A stretch of DNA of 64,000 bases from Desmonostoc muscorum FACHB-395 (GCF_014698035.1 NZ_JACJSF010000007.1:116849-180848); one strand, 5' to 3'; counted from the stretch's first letter, positions 8,233-20,054 are shown. Made by a program: numbers and translations. Notes: generated from the sequence alone by a model not told the origin.

Positions 8233-9798
8233 TCAACTTCTAGAATGCAACCCTACATAGAATGATTTAATCGCAGATGTTCGCCCAATGGCAACTAATG
8301 CTTGATAAACCATTGCTGCAACTTCCGCGCGTGTTGCTAGACGTAAAGGTGCAAGTAGTTGGGGATCTGGGTAATTAACGATGATTTTTTGTTGTGTAGC
8401 AGTGGCTACGGCTTTTCGGGCGTAGTCGGGAATGGTATGCCGATCGCTATATACTTCTAAAATATCGCTATCAACAGCTGCTAGTCCCAGTCCGTTTACT
8501 AGAGAGACAATCACCTGTAGGCGTTGGACGTGTTGATCGGGGCGAAAAGTGCGATCGCTAAATCCGCCAACAAAGCCACCACTAGCCGCCACTTGGATAG
8601 CGCTATAAGCCCAAAAATCCTTGGGGACATCCGTAAAATCGGGTGCTGAGATTTTGGGAAATGGGTTAAAGGCGATCGCTACCAGAGATGCATACTGGGC
8701 GCGAGTCATGGGTTTATCTGGCTGGTAGCTACCATCGGCAAAACGATGAGTTAAATCCATGCTTACTAATGCTTGGATAAATGGTTCTGCCCAATGTGCA
8801 TCTAGTTGAACAGGCGCAGGGAGTTTTTGAGATGGTGCTGGAGCCTCAGATATATTTGTGCTAACCGCTACTAGATTGGCTGGGATCAATTCTGCCAAGC
8901 CCTTGATTAGAGAAGGATTCAAATCATTACCTACGGAAATTAGCTTTTGTTTAGTAGCATTATACAAATCAAATTCACTATTATCACGAAAAATATTATC
9001 AGCAGAATCTTGGATATTGCCTAAATCAGGAATTGCATTGCCATTGACTAACAGACCACCTTGGGTATTTTTAGTAATGAGATTTTGACGCAGCACAGGT
9101 TGGGCGTTGCGAGAAAGTGCGATCGCAGTACGATTTTCTGATAACTTGTTATTTGCGATCGTCGGAGTAGCAAAGTCACTAATTGCTATACCTAAAGGGT
9201 TTCTTTCAAATAAATTCCGCAGTACTTTTCCCTGGCTATGACCTGCTATTACCAACCCGCTAGCAGTATTTTGCACAAATATGTTATCTAAAATTTGGGG
9301 TTTGGCAGTGCCAGTGGTAAACACGCCTTCGCGCCCACAGTCCCTCAAAGTATTATTTGCTAAAGTAGGTGCAGCCGATTCAATCCAAATACCAGTACCT
9401 TTTGCTGAGGGATTAGTGACAGTTACACCTAAAAGACTGGCATCATCTAGCAAGAGCAGCGTAATATTTTGTATACCAAAGCTGGGACTTTCATACTCGC
9501 CACTCCCGGAAATTACAATCCCTGCACCTTTGTTTGCTTCGTTGCCCATCACTGTTGTCTCTTCACGGATAATCAGTGGGAACACCTCACCATTAGCAGT
9601 GCTGTAAGTCCCCGGCTCAAGATGAATTATCGTCGGGATTTTGGTTATTTTTAAGGCACGGGTGAGGCTTTTAAACGGACTCAACCGTGAACCAGTATTG
9701 GTATCATTCCCTGTCATAGGGTTGATATAGAGTGTGACGACGAGGGTAGAGTTCACCATTGATAGTTGAGAGTCAATTGTTTTAATTATGACAATCAT
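8233..9798 (-). CDS. DUF1565/right-handed beta-helix protein with C-terminal SLH domains
   Basis: About 521 residues. The first part (YINPMTGNDTNTGS, IIHLEPGTYS) is a DUF1565-type start, followed by right-handed parallel beta-helix repeats with repeated N-rich turns (for example TPTIANNKLSENRTAIALS). The C-terminal 190 residues hold three S-layer homology modules: FADGSYQPDKPMTRAQYASL, FTDVPKDFWAYSAIQVAASG and VYSDRHTIPDYARKAVATAT. In cyanobacteria SLH modules bind peptidoglycan-linked polymer, so a periplasmic or outer-surface position is likely. A hydrophobic N-terminal stretch may be a signal. The start is uncertain: ATG at 9796-9798 is used, with a TTG 7 codons upstream and an ATG 13 codons downstream as alternatives. 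Confidence 0.78.
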   Translation of the reverse strand: MIVIIKTIDSQLSMVNSTLVVTLYINPMTGNDTNTGSRLSPFKSLTRALKITKIPTIIHLEPGTYSTANGEVFPLIIREETTVMGNEANKGAGIVISGSGEYESPSFGIQNITLLLLDDASLLGVTVTNPSAKGTGIWIESAAPTLANNTLRDCGREGVFTTGTAKPQILDNIFVQNTASGLVIAGHSQGKVLRNLFERNPLGIAISDFATPTIANNKLSENRTAIALSRNAQPVLRQNLITKNTQGGLLVNGNAIPDLGNIQDSADNIFRDNSEFDLYNATKQKLISVGNDLNPSLIKGLAELIPANLVAVSTNISEAPAPSQKLPAPVQLDAHWAEPFIQALVSMDLTHRFADGSYQPDKPMTRAQYASLVAIAFNPFPKISAPDFTDVPKDFWAYSAIQVAASGGFVGGFSDRTFRPDQHVQRLQVIVSLVNGLGLAAVDSDILEVYSDRHTIPDYARKAVATATQQKIIVNYPDPQLLAPLRLATRAEVAAMVYQALVAIGRTSAIKSFYVGLHSRS

Positions 9799-10182
9799 AA
9801 ATAACACTACTTGTAGCAAACTTTTTCAAAGTAGTATGACTGTGTATAGAAAATATATCCACGTTACTTTTTCTTGCAAGCAGATAATCTGTACACACAA
9901 GTTATAGACTCTCATGCAACATTCCGAGTTCTCATCTCGGCCTTTGGTATTCCCAGGTTAAAAGACTACGGTTATCAACCTGAACATCTCAGAGAAGAGT
10001 TAGAGGAAGTTTATCCCCAAAAATCAGCTTTGAATTTTCGGCACAACCATTCTATTTGGCACTACTAACTCTATAACTGCGTCAAGCGTCTTGCAGCTAA
10101 ATTACTGTATCAGTTTTCCTGGTGTAGCAATTTAACGTTTATATGGAATGAAATTTAAGCAATTAGTAACCAACCAGAAGTA
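9799..10182. other. Intergenic region with one short open frame of unclear status
   Basis: A plus-strand open stretch from TTG at 9874 to 10068 encodes 64 residues (includes FGIPRLKDYGYQPEHLREEL). The composition is protein-like, but it lacks an ATG and a ribosome binding site and I recognise no family. It may be the 3' remnant of a lost gene. Nothing else is seen. Confidence 0.35.
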
Positions 10183-12483
10183 ATGACAACTCAGTTTTGG
10201 GAAAAAAGCATAGAAATTAATGCGAATCTAACCAACTTACTATTAAACCCCGTGCGTAGATACTTACTTTTATGCCGCAGCAAGTTACGTAAAGCGCCTG
10301 ATGGAGTTGCGGCTAGTCGCCAGACATCGCCTTTCATTCATCAAGGTTGGTGGCTTTTAAGGAAGCGTCTGCTGCCATTATTATTTTTGATATCATTCGT
10401 TGCTGTATTCCTACTCAACAGCTTTGCTCCTGCTATTGCCCAACTGCCTCCTCAACCTCGTCAAGAAATTCGGGGGGTGTGGCTCAGTGGTAACGATTTT
10501 AGCGTTTTCCGAAATCGCTCCAAGGTGCAAGCAGCCATGAGCCAACTGCGAAAGTTAAACTTTAACACTGTTTATCCAGTGGTGTGGAACGATGGCTATA
10601 CACATTACCCCAGTGCCATCATGCAAAAAATGGGTATTCCCTTCTTCTTCAAGGGAACAGATGGACAAGATGTGATTGCAGACATTATCAGCCAAGCCCG
10701 CAGAGAAGGACTACTAGCAATACCTTGGTTTGAATTTGGTTTCATGGTTCCCTTAACTTCAGAACTTGCATCCCAGCATCCAGATTGGCTGACACAAAAG
10801 CGGGATGGGACTCAAACTTCAATTAGTGCTGCGGGTGAAGTAGCGTGGTTGAATCCGTTTCACCCCGAAGTGCAAAAGTTGCTCACCGAACTCGTGATGG
10901 AAGTCATTACTCAATACGATGCTGATGGCGTTCAATTTGACGACCATACGAGTTTACCTGTGGATTTTGGTTACGATAAATACACAATTAGTCTATATAC
11001 TCAAGAAACCGGGAATCCTCCTCCACCTAATCCCCAAGCTCAAGCATGGAAAAGATGGCGGGCAGATAAAATCAGTGCATTCATGGTAAACCTCTACCAA
11101 ACCGTGAAAGCTCAAAAACCGAACGCTATCTTCTCAGTTTCTCCTGTTGATTCGGAATACGCTTATAAAGTGCAACTGCAAGACTGGCTCAACTGGGTAC
11201 GGTTGGGTATTGTCGATGAGTTAGTTATGCAGGTGTACCGTAATGATTTGGCAAGTTTTATCGGTCAAATTACCCGCCCAGACATTTTAGAAACCCAAAA
11301 AATTATCCCAACAGGTATCGGTATTTTAGCGGGGTTACGAAATCGCCAAGTTTCCATGTCACAAATCCAGCCCCAAGTAGAAGCAGCGCAACAACGGGGT
11401 TTAGGTATCGGGTTTTTCTACTACGAAAGCCTTTGGGATATTGCGCCTGAACCAGCAGCGCAACGCCAGTCAGCATTTGCGGCTCTTTTCCCAAATCCAG
11501 CGTTACGCGATATCTCGCAAAATATACCCCGCCAGCCAACTTTTGATACCATATCCTTACCTTTATACACAAAACCTTCCTTGGGTCAACGTGTTCGCGG
11601 CTATTTTCTAGAAATGGCGATCGCAAATGGTCAACCAAAACGTATCTTATTAGATACAGGGTCAGCAGGGCTGCGAGTTCCCAAAGAGTTTTTAGGTAAT
11701 GCTCCTATCCGCAGAACGGGACAAAATATCAAGGAGGTATTAAGTGATGGGACTATCCTTGAGGGAGAATTAGTTTATGCTAACATCCGATTTGGTTTGC
11801 TCCCCGCCGCAGAACCCGTTCCGGTACAGATTGTTACCAGTCGCCAATGTACCGCCCAAAAGCCTAATTGTTCAGCAAAGAATGGTGTGCCATTTTCCGG
11901 TATTATCGGTGTCAACTATTTTGAAAAGTCACTTCTCTATAATCCGTTGAGAAAATTACCAGGCAATTTGAGTAACGGATTTATTGTTACGGGAAATGGT
12001 GGTAATAACAATAATGGCAGCCTAATTCTCGGTTTAACTGCTGGTAATCAAGCAGGTTTCAAAATGGCTCCTTGGAATAAACAAAGCGAAATTAATGGTG
12101 TACCCGGTAACAGATGGGACTCTCAAGTGAACAAAGTTTGTTTAACTATTGCTGGGAGTTCTGCTAAAAATCTTTGTAACGGCAAAATGATTACTGATAC
12201 TGGAAGTATTAATGGTTTGACTGAATTCAAGTCAGCTTCTACAGCAGGTAAGCTCAAACCAGGAGTATTACGTTCAGCGAATGCTGTAAAAGTAGCAATT
12301 AATGGCATTTTTGATTACAGCTTGACACCAGGAACCCGCGACGGATTTAATCGCTGGAATTTAAGTATTTCGCCACAATCAGAACTTCCTACATTTGTAA
12401 ATACTGGCATCGCCTTTTTTGATAAATACGATGTCCTCTTTGACCAAGTTAATGGAAGACAGGGTTTTCGCAGTCGGCGGTAA
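10183..12483 (+). CDS. Secreted GHL10-type glycosidase fused to a pepsin-like domain with two DTGS motifs
   Basis: A 766-residue protein. After a long cytoplasmic-type start comes a signal or anchor near residues 60-88 (LLPLLFLISFVAVFLLN). Residues about 95-430 match family-10-like glycosyl hydrolases (DUF187/GHL10): EIRGVWLSGNDFSV, FNTVYPVVWNDGYTHYPS, AIPWFEFGFM and DADGVQFDDH. The C-terminal 270 residues look like a two-lobed aspartic protease. ILLDTGSAGLRV has Asp491 and MITDTGSINGL has Asp672, a spacing of 181 that is close to the two catalytic aspartates of pepsin. Extracytoplasmic action on envelope or extracellular polymers is inferred. It could be a fusion of two normally separate proteins; no frameshift or stop interrupts the joint near residue 445. 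Confidence 0.78.
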   Translation: MTTQFWEKSIEINANLTNLLLNPVRRYLLLCRSKLRKAPDGVAASRQTSPFIHQGWWLLRKRLLPLLFLISFVAVFLLNSFAPAIAQLPPQPRQEIRGVWLSGNDFSVFRNRSKVQAAMSQLRKLNFNTVYPVVWNDGYTHYPSAIMQKMGIPFFFKGTDGQDVIADIISQARREGLLAIPWFEFGFMVPLTSELASQHPDWLTQKRDGTQTSISAAGEVAWLNPFHPEVQKLLTELVMEVITQYDADGVQFDDHTSLPVDFGYDKYTISLYTQETGNPPPPNPQAQAWKRWRADKISAFMVNLYQTVKAQKPNAIFSVSPVDSEYAYKVQLQDWLNWVRLGIVDELVMQVYRNDLASFIGQITRPDILETQKIIPTGIGILAGLRNRQVSMSQIQPQVEAAQQRGLGIGFFYYESLWDIAPEPAAQRQSAFAALFPNPALRDISQNIPRQPTFDTISLPLYTKPSLGQRVRGYFLEMAIANGQPKRILLDTGSAGLRVPKEFLGNAPIRRTGQNIKEVLSDGTILEGELVYANIRFGLLPAAEPVPVQIVTSRQCTAQKPNCSAKNGVPFSGIIGVNYFEKSLLYNPLRKLPGNLSNGFIVTGNGGNNNNGSLILGLTAGNQAGFKMAPWNKQSEINGVPGNRWDSQVNKVCLTIAGSSAKNLCNGKMITDTGSINGLTEFKSASTAGKLKPGVLRSANAVKVAINGIFDYSLTPGTRDGFNRWNLSISPQSELPTFVNTGIAFFDKYDVLFDQVNGRQGFRSRR

Positions 12484-12519
12484 CATGAAAGTAAATACTT
12501 GTTCCCTCACCTAATGTTC

Positions 12520-12660
12520 AAAACTAGTGGTCTATCGCATTAATTCTGATAGCTGAATCAAATTTCAATTTCTTTTCTTTCCTTCTTGCTTTGCGCTCTT
12601 TGCGTCCTTTGCGGTTCGTTCTCTTATCTCTCAAAATTAATGAAACAGACCACTAGTTTT
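12520..12660. mobile_element. MITE-like element with about 28-bp terminal inverted repeats
   Basis: Ends at 12520-12533 and 12647-12660 are perfect inverse copies (AAAACTAGTGGTCT), and pairing continues inward through CATTAATT on both sides. The 141-bp element has no coding capacity and contains a degenerate GC-rich core (TTTGCGTCCTTTGCGG). Its right end overlaps the stop codon of the next gene. Confidence 0.65.
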
Positions 12661-13540
12661 CCTGAACCAGCAAAACTGACTTCACGGGACGCTTAATAGA
12701 ATTTCCCTCCAAATCAACCTTCCCATAAAAGGTTTTGCCTTTGTAATAAAGCGAAGACGAACTCCCTCCATCCAAATTCATCGCTTTATCAGCACCAAGA
12801 GTTTTCATAAAATTAGCTAGTGCTGGCAAGGATATCCCACTAGCACGAACCGAGGGTTTTTGAGCCACCATAACTAAAACAACGCTACCATCACGAGTAA
12901 TACCAACGGCAGTTCTGGCGTTGGGTTGGTTGCTGCCAAGTGCATCTCGTTTATTGGCATTATCTACAAAACCTTCTTTTTCTAAAGTGAGTTCTGGTAA
13001 TAGGCTTGGCCCTGCACCTATGGCATCGACTAACTGACAACCGGCTGGCTGTGACGCACTGTGCAACGCAATATCATAGCGAATATTCTGTCCACATGAG
13101 TAGCGGCGAAATTCTGTGCGATTGAAAATTTGACCTAGGTAAGATTGTAAGTTCGGATTGTTCACCAGGCGATCGTTTTCCTTGGGGTCAGCCACCACTT
13201 TTCCTTGTATGACAACATAAGATGTAGTTTTTTGGTTGGCTGGGTCAAAAAAGCCTGCGTTCAAGATAGCTACAGCTCGATGCTTTTGGGCAAATTCCTC
13301 TACTGTGGCTACCTTTTGTGATATTGCAGGAGTTACCAAAAATTTGCTATTAGCTGGAATCAACAAAATGTGAGCGATGCCTTGGGGCAAAGTGCGCTCG
13401 AAGTAGCGGATACTTTTTGGTGGTGAAGATGCAACAGTTGATATTGAAGGTGTTGAGGAATGCAAATTAAACCACAAAACCATTGCCAAGCTAATTAATC
13501 CCAAAGTCAGTATTTTAATTTTTCTCACATTTAAATTCAC
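12653..13540 (-). CDS. Phosphodiester glycosidase family (NAGPA-like, DUF2233) secreted protein
   Basis: A 295-residue protein with an N-terminal signal or anchor (ILTLGLISLAMVLWFNL). The NAGPA domain shows AILNAGFFDP, NARTAVGITRDGSVVLVM and the hallmark MNLDGGSSSSLYY near residue 260. This family hydrolyses sugar phosphodiester bonds, such as GlcNAc-1-phosphodiesters, and bacterial members act outside the cytoplasm on envelope glycans. Substrate here is unknown. Its neighbour across the element at 12520 is the convergent GHL10 protein. The stop codon lies in the right terminal repeat of the MITE-like element, so the last codons may have been changed by its arrival. Confidence 0.82.
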   Translation of the reverse strand: MNLNVRKIKILTLGLISLAMVLWFNLHSSTPSISTVASSPPKSIRYFERTLPQGIAHILLIPANSKFLVTPAISQKVATVEEFAQKHRAVAILNAGFFDPANQKTTSYVVIQGKVVADPKENDRLVNNPNLQSYLGQIFNRTEFRRYSCGQNIRYDIALHSASQPAGCQLVDAIGAGPSLLPELTLEKEGFVDNANKRDALGSNQPNARTAVGITRDGSVVLVMVAQKPSVRASGISLPALANFMKTLGADKAMNLDGGSSSSLYYKGKTFYGKVDLEGNSIKRPVKSVLLVQEN

Positions 13541-13626
13541 TTGCAGTTAACCCAAACAAAGTTAATTTAGTTGAAATACTTTAAGCTGAAAAATAAGTGA
13601 TTAACTTGAATTAGATAATGAATCAG

Positions 13627-15795
13627 TTAGCCATCTTTTATAACTGATTCCAATTCTGGAGATAGCAAAGATGTGTCTCTAAATGTTGAGGCAGGCAAGT
13701 ACACTGTAAATTGAGTTCCTCTACCTACCTGACTGTAAACATTGACAAAACCACCGTGATTCTTAATGATACCCAACGCCGTTGAAAGTCCTAAACCTGT
13801 ACCTTTGCCTATCTCTTTGGTGGTAAAAAACGGTTCAAAAATCCGTTGCTGGACTTCCAACGACATCCCCATTCCAGTATCAGTCACCACGATCGCAACA
13901 TAAGAACCCACTTTAGCATCAATATTGATCTGGGCAGAATGTTCACCAATCACCAGATTTTCTGCTGCAATCCTCAATCTACCGCCATTGGGCATAGCAT
14001 CGCGGGCATTAACTACTAAATTTATCAGCACCTGATGTATTTGAGTTATGTCTCCACGAACGTACCACAGGTTTTTAGGGATATCTGCCTGACAGATAAT
14101 CGATTTGGGGAATGTTTGAGCGATAATTTGCTCAATTTCTGCCATCAAAGGCTGAATTTGCACAATTGTTCGTTTGCCTTCAATACCCCGTGCAAAAGAC
14201 AATACTTGCTTGAGCAAATTAGCGCCGCGTTTCACATTATTTTCTAAAGTTTGCAGTATTTGCTGACTCTGCGAATCGGGCAATTTCTTCTGCAACAGTT
14301 GAACTGACATTAAAATTGGGGATAGTATATTGTTGAGATCGTGGACAATACCCCCAGCTAAAGTACCTATACTCTCCAAACGTTGCGATCGCAGAAGTTG
14401 AGCTTCCAGTTGTTTTTGCTGCGTAATCTCGGTGTTCACACTCAAAATGGACTTAGTTTGTCCATGATCATCTCGGATCAGTATCCACCGGCTTTCAACG
14501 ATAATTACTTTACCTTCCTTTGTCAGTTGATGCAACTCACCGCGCCACTCACCTGTATTCATCACCTTCAAGTAAGCATCTTCTAGCTGTAGTGAAATAT
14601 CTTTATACAAAAGTTGCAAAACATTCTTACCCACAACTTCCTCAGCCTTCCAGCCGTAAAGACGTTCAGCACCTTGATTCCAAAACAATATTTGGTTGTG
14701 AATATTTCGTACCAAAATCCCCTCAGTTGATACATCCAGCAGCAATCCTTGTTCACGGATTTTCTGTTCTGCCTGTTTTTGCTGGGTTATATCTCGCATC
14801 AGTGCCAAATGAATGAATGTACCATCAGATTCGTTACGCAGTGGTACAGCATAAGTTTCCATGTAGCGACGAGTACCTTTAAATCCGACAATTTCAAACT
14901 CCAAAGTCCCCTTGTTACCTTGGCAGATACTTTTATGCAAGTCGGCAAAAGCTGCTCTATACTCTGGCACAATTACAGCATCAATTGGTTTACCAATCAA
15001 TACATCAGGACTTTCTACTTCCATCATTGCCAACCCTTCGGCATTAATTTCTAAAAGGGTGCCATCCCTAGCAATCAACTTAATACATTCTGGTTCTGCA
15101 TCTATCACGGCTCGTAAACGGTTTTCGCTTTGGCGTAGGGCCAGTTCCGTCTGCTGAAGTTGCCTGATATAACGCCATAACAAATCATACAGTAGCGCCA
15201 CCAGCACCAAATCCACAATCGCAGCGATAAAAAATGTGACTATCGCCTTTTGGGAACTTGCTTGCGACTGCTGCATTCCCTGCTGTAATAATTTTTGCTC
15301 TACCTCTAAAGAATCGTAAATTAGCTGTTGAATTTCTTTGCTGCTTTGGTTATCTTTATCAGATAATATTCGCTGCCGAACTGCTTCAAATCCCTGGTTT
15401 TGTCTGAGATAAATCTCTTGTTGCAGAATGTTGAGCCTACTGCTAATTTTCGGCTCCAACAAAGAAATCCACTGCTGCTTTTGATGGTTGTCGGCAGTTA
15501 ATTTACTAAGAATCTGAATATTGCGATTAGTTTGTTGATAAGCTGCAAGATAGGTTTTTAGATCATCTGCATCTGCTGTAATTAGATAATTACGTTGTGC
15601 AGTTTCAGTATCTTTGAGTAGAGATTGGATACTTTCAACTTGGGTAATAACTTCATAAGAGGATATCACCCATTGCTGGTTGTGAATCAGCTTAACAGTA
15701 TTGTTATAAGAGACTACAGCATTGGTAAATACAACTGACAATGCTAAGACGAATATTGCTTTTAGCTTTTGAACTCTATACCATTTTTTGATCAT
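13627..15795 (-). CDS. CHASE3-PAS-PAS sensor histidine kinase
   Basis: A 722-residue membrane kinase. TM1 lies near residues 12-30 and TM2 near 185-205, enclosing a CHASE3 sensor domain with LLKDTETAQRNYLITAD. Two PAS domains follow (about 225-345 and 350-465; RDITQQKQAEQ and NTEITQQKQLEAQ are the usual PAC endings). HisKA has SIGTLAGGIVHDLNN with the phospho-accepting His485. HATPase motifs are NLVVNARDAMPNGG, VTDTGMGM and GKGTGLGLSTALGI. No receiver domain is attached, and no response regulator gene is nearby, so the partner is unknown. The ATG at 15793-15795 is the start. The ligand sensed by CHASE3 cannot be predicted. Confidence 0.9.
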   Translation of the reverse strand: MIKKWYRVQKLKAIFVLALSVVFTNAVVSYNNTVKLIHNQQWVISSYEVITQVESIQSLLKDTETAQRNYLITADADDLKTYLAAYQQTNRNIQILSKLTADNHQKQQWISLLEPKISSRLNILQQEIYLRQNQGFEAVRQRILSDKDNQSSKEIQQLIYDSLEVEQKLLQQGMQQSQASSQKAIVTFFIAAIVDLVLVALLYDLLWRYIRQLQQTELALRQSENRLRAVIDAEPECIKLIARDGTLLEINAEGLAMMEVESPDVLIGKPIDAVIVPEYRAAFADLHKSICQGNKGTLEFEIVGFKGTRRYMETYAVPLRNESDGTFIHLALMRDITQQKQAEQKIREQGLLLDVSTEGILVRNIHNQILFWNQGAERLYGWKAEEVVGKNVLQLLYKDISLQLEDAYLKVMNTGEWRGELHQLTKEGKVIIVESRWILIRDDHGQTKSILSVNTEITQQKQLEAQLLRSQRLESIGTLAGGIVHDLNNILSPILMSVQLLQKKLPDSQSQQILQTLENNVKRGANLLKQVLSFARGIEGKRTIVQIQPLMAEIEQIIAQTFPKSIICQADIPKNLWYVRGDITQIHQVLINLVVNARDAMPNGGRLRIAAENLVIGEHSAQINIDAKVGSYVAIVVTDTGMGMSLEVQQRIFEPFFTTKEIGKGTGLGLSTALGIIKNHGGFVNVYSQVGRGTQFTVYLPASTFRDTSLLSPELESVIKDG

Positions 15796-17721
<1,926 letters not shown>

Positions 17722-17723
17722 AT

Positions 17724-17810
17724 TAGTCATTGGTCATTAGTCATTGGTCATTAGCAAATGACAACTGACAAATGACAAATGACAAATGACAACTGACAAC
17801 TGACAAAGGA
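17724..17810. repeat. Heptamer array in both orientations; supplies the rplY ribosome binding site
   Basis: TTGGTCA/TTAGTCA units are followed by inverted ACTGACA/AATGACA units, so the RNA could fold into a hairpin. The last unit, ACTGACAAAGGACA, has drifted to AAAGGA and stands 8-9 bases before the rplY ATG. Confidence 0.85.
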
Positions 17811-17818
17811 CAACTTCT

Positions 17819-18424
17819 ATGGCTATTACAGTCGAATCTCTAAAACGTCCAGAAGGCAGCAAGCCAAGAGCTTTGCGCCGTTCTGGATTGATACCTGCCA
17901 ATTTGTATGGTCATAAGGGTACAGAGTCCATTTCTTTGACCATTGAGGCTAAAACTGTTGAACGTTTGCTCAAAAGAGTTTCAGTCAACAATACCTTAAT
18001 TGAATTAAACATTGCTGATGCACCTTGGCGCGGCAAAGCTTTACTGCGGGAACTTCAGATCCATCCAGCAAAAGGTACACCCTACCACCTCAGCTTTTTC
18101 GCGGTTGCTGGTCACGGCGATACTACGGTAGAAGTGCGCCTGCGTTTTGTGGGAACTGCTGTTGGTGTTAAACAAGAGGGTGGTGTGTTAGACACCGTAA
18201 TCACTGAATTGCAAGTAAGTTGTGCGCCAGAAAACATCCCAGATGTAATTGAAATCGATGTCACTAACCTGCAAATTGGAGACAGTTTGAGTATTAGTGA
18301 TATACCTTTTCCTGAAGGTGTAACACCTCTAGCTGAATTGGAACGACTTGTTGTGAGCGTTTTGCCACCACAAATTAGCGCTGAAGATGCTGGGACTGAA
18401 ACTGAAACTGAAGCAGCTTCTTAA
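17819..18424 (+). CDS. rplY: 50S ribosomal protein L25 (Ctc/TL5 type)
   Basis: 201 residues. The N-terminal L25 domain binds 5S rRNA, and the additional C-terminal domain makes it the long TL5/Ctc form. Conserved signatures are [28 protein letters not shown] (the usual G.iPavlYG) and [19 protein letters not shown]. The acidic tail [12 protein letters not shown] is normal for the long form. The start ATG is preceded by AAAGGA inside the last heptamer repeat. A good terminator follows at 18457. Confidence 0.95.
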   Translation: MAITVESLKRPEGSKPRALRRSGLIPANLYGHKGTESISLTIEAKTVERLLKRVSVNNTLIELNIADAPWRGKALLRELQIHPAKGTPYHLSFFAVAGHGDTTVEVRLRFVGTAVGVKQEGGVLDTVITELQVSCAPENIPDVIEIDVTNLQIGDSLSISDIPFPEGVTPLAELERLVVSVLPPQISAEDAGTETETEAAS

Positions 18425-18456
18425 GCTAGGTAAACTGTGTAATAATTTTTGATGAT

Positions 18457-18483
18457 ACCAGGGGGAAAACTCCTGGTTTTTTT
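18457..18483 (+). terminator. Rho-independent terminator of rplY
   Basis: ACCAGG and CCTGGT pair around a 9-base loop and are followed by seven T residues, 33 bp after the rplY stop codon. Confidence 0.85.
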
Positions 18484-18489
18484 GTATTT

Positions 18490-18523
18490 GAACCGCAGAG
18501 GCGCAGAGAGCGCAGAGGACAGA
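18490..18523 (+). repeat. Dispersed CCGCAGAGGCGCAGAG repeat acting as leader of the next gene
   Basis: One of at least eight copies in the window; the others are near 4321, 12590, 28817, 28863, 56560, 59955, 61393 and 61485. In this copy the 3' end, GCAGAGGACAGAG, ends 1 base before the ATG of the two-domain kinase and carries its AGAGGA ribosome binding site. Confidence 0.8.
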
Positions 18524-18524
18524 G

Positions 18525-20054
18525 ATGACAGAAGCGACTCTTCCAGTCTTAATCCAGCAAATGTTGCAGCCTGGATTTTATCCCCATCCAGTAACAGAAC
18601 CAATTCAGCTAATTCAAACTCACATTTCTTATGTGCTGCTGACTGGGGATTATGCCTATAAGCTGAAAAAACCGATGAATTTTGGCTTTTTGGATTTTTC
18701 CACCTTAGAGAAGCGGCAGCATTTTTGTCAGGAAGAGTTGCGGTTAAATCAGAGGGGTGCTGGTGAACTATATTTAGAAGTTTTGCCTATAACTTTGGTA
18801 GGGGAGCAATACCAGTTAGGGGGAACTGCCGAGGCTGTAGAATACGTGCTGAAAATGCGGCAGTTTCCTCAAGAGTCGCTATTGAGTTCGCTTTTTGAAC
18901 AGGGTAAGTTAGATGAGACACGCCTAGATGAGTTGGGACGGGTAGTAGCTCAATATCATGCCGAAGCACAGACGAATGATTACATTCGCAGTTTTGGTGA
19001 AGTGCCAAAAGTCCGCGCTGCCTTTGATGAGAATTATCAGCAAACTGAGAATTATATTGGTGGCCCCCAGACTCAGAAACAATTTACAGAAACAAAGCAA
19101 TATACAGATAAGTTTTTTGCCGAACGTTCAGAATTATTTGCTAGCAGAATTCACAACAATTATATTCGTGAGTGCCACGGGGATTTACACCTGAGAAATA
19201 TTGCCCTGTGGAACGACAAAATCTTGCTGTTTGATTGTATTGAGTTTAACGAGCCGTTTCGCTTTGTCGATGTAATGTATGATGTGGCGTTCACGGTGAT
19301 GGATTTGGAAGCGCGGCAACGCAAAGACTTAGGTAATGCGTTTTTGAATGCCTACATAGAGCAAACTGGAGACTGGGAAGGTTTACAAGTGCTGCCTTTA
19401 TATTTAAGTCGTCAGGCTTATGTCAGGGCTAAGGTGACATCATTTTTGCTAGACGATCCAGGTGTACCTGCGGCGGTAAAGGAAGAGGCGACAAAAACCG
19501 CCAGTGAGTATTACAAACAGGCTTGGGAGTACACTAAACCAAAGGTTGGAGAGCTAATTTTGATGTCGGGGTTGTCGGGTTCTGGTAAAAGTACCACAGC
19601 AAGACATTTAGCTCGTCAACAGGGAGCGATTCACCTGCGTTCTGATGCGGTGCGGAAACATTTAGGCGGAATTTCCCTGTGGGAAAAAGGTGGCGATGAT
19701 TTGTATACACCTGAGATGACTGAGAAAACCTACACAAGGCTGCTGGAATTGGGCATTATTCTGGCTAAACAAGGTTTTTCAGTGATTTTGGATGCCAAGT
19801 ATGATAAACAGCATTTGCGGCAAGAAGCGATCGCTAAAGCTACAAAGTACGAAATTCCTCTTCAGATTATCCAATGCACAGCACCGCTAGAAGTTCTCAA
19901 AGAGCGGCTGAACAATCGCACTGGTGATATTGCTGATGCTACCGCCGATTTATTAGCCTCACAAATCAAACAAGCTGAACCTTTCACTGAAGAAGAACAA
20001 GTCTACGTAAAGATTTTGGATACAACTCAATCACAAGGGGCACAATTAAAATAA
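18525..20054 (+). CDS. Two-domain protein: aminoglycoside phosphotransferase-like plus P-loop kinase
   Basis: 509 residues. The N-terminal 330 residues resemble the aminoglycoside phosphotransferase/kinase-like fold: YKLKKPMNFGFLDFSTLEKR near 45, the catalytic loop ECHGDLHLRNIALW near 215, and the metal site LFDCIEFNEPFRFVDVMYD. The C-terminal 165 residues form a small P-loop kinase of the gluconate-kinase/zeta-toxin type, with LMSGLSGSGKSTTARHLA near 345 and AIHLRSDAVRKHL. Proteins with this layout are widespread in bacteria and of unknown substrate; an antibiotic-resistance role should not be assumed. ATG at 18525 with AGAGGA just upstream. Confidence 0.85.
   Translation: MTEATLPVLIQQMLQPGFYPHPVTEPIQLIQTHISYVLLTGDYAYKLKKPMNFGFLDFSTLEKRQHFCQEELRLNQRGAGELYLEVLPITLVGEQYQLGGTAEAVEYVLKMRQFPQESLLSSLFEQGKLDETRLDELGRVVAQYHAEAQTNDYIRSFGEVPKVRAAFDENYQQTENYIGGPQTQKQFTETKQYTDKFFAERSELFASRIHNNYIRECHGDLHLRNIALWNDKILLFDCIEFNEPFRFVDVMYDVAFTVMDLEARQRKDLGNAFLNAYIEQTGDWEGLQVLPLYLSRQAYVRAKVTSFLLDDPGVPAAVKEEATKTASEYYKQAWEYTKPKVGELILMSGLSGSGKSTTARHLARQQGAIHLRSDAVRKHLGGISLWEKGGDDLYTPEMTEKTYTRLLELGIILAKQGFSVILDAKYDKQHLRQEAIAKATKYEIPLQIIQCTAPLEVLKERLNNRTGDIADATADLLASQIKQAEPFTEEEQVYVKILDTTQSQGAQLK

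Noticed and set aside
9874..10068. 64-residue plus-strand frame
   Set aside because: TTG start only, no ribosome binding site; kept as a possible remnant in the gap entry but not called a gene.
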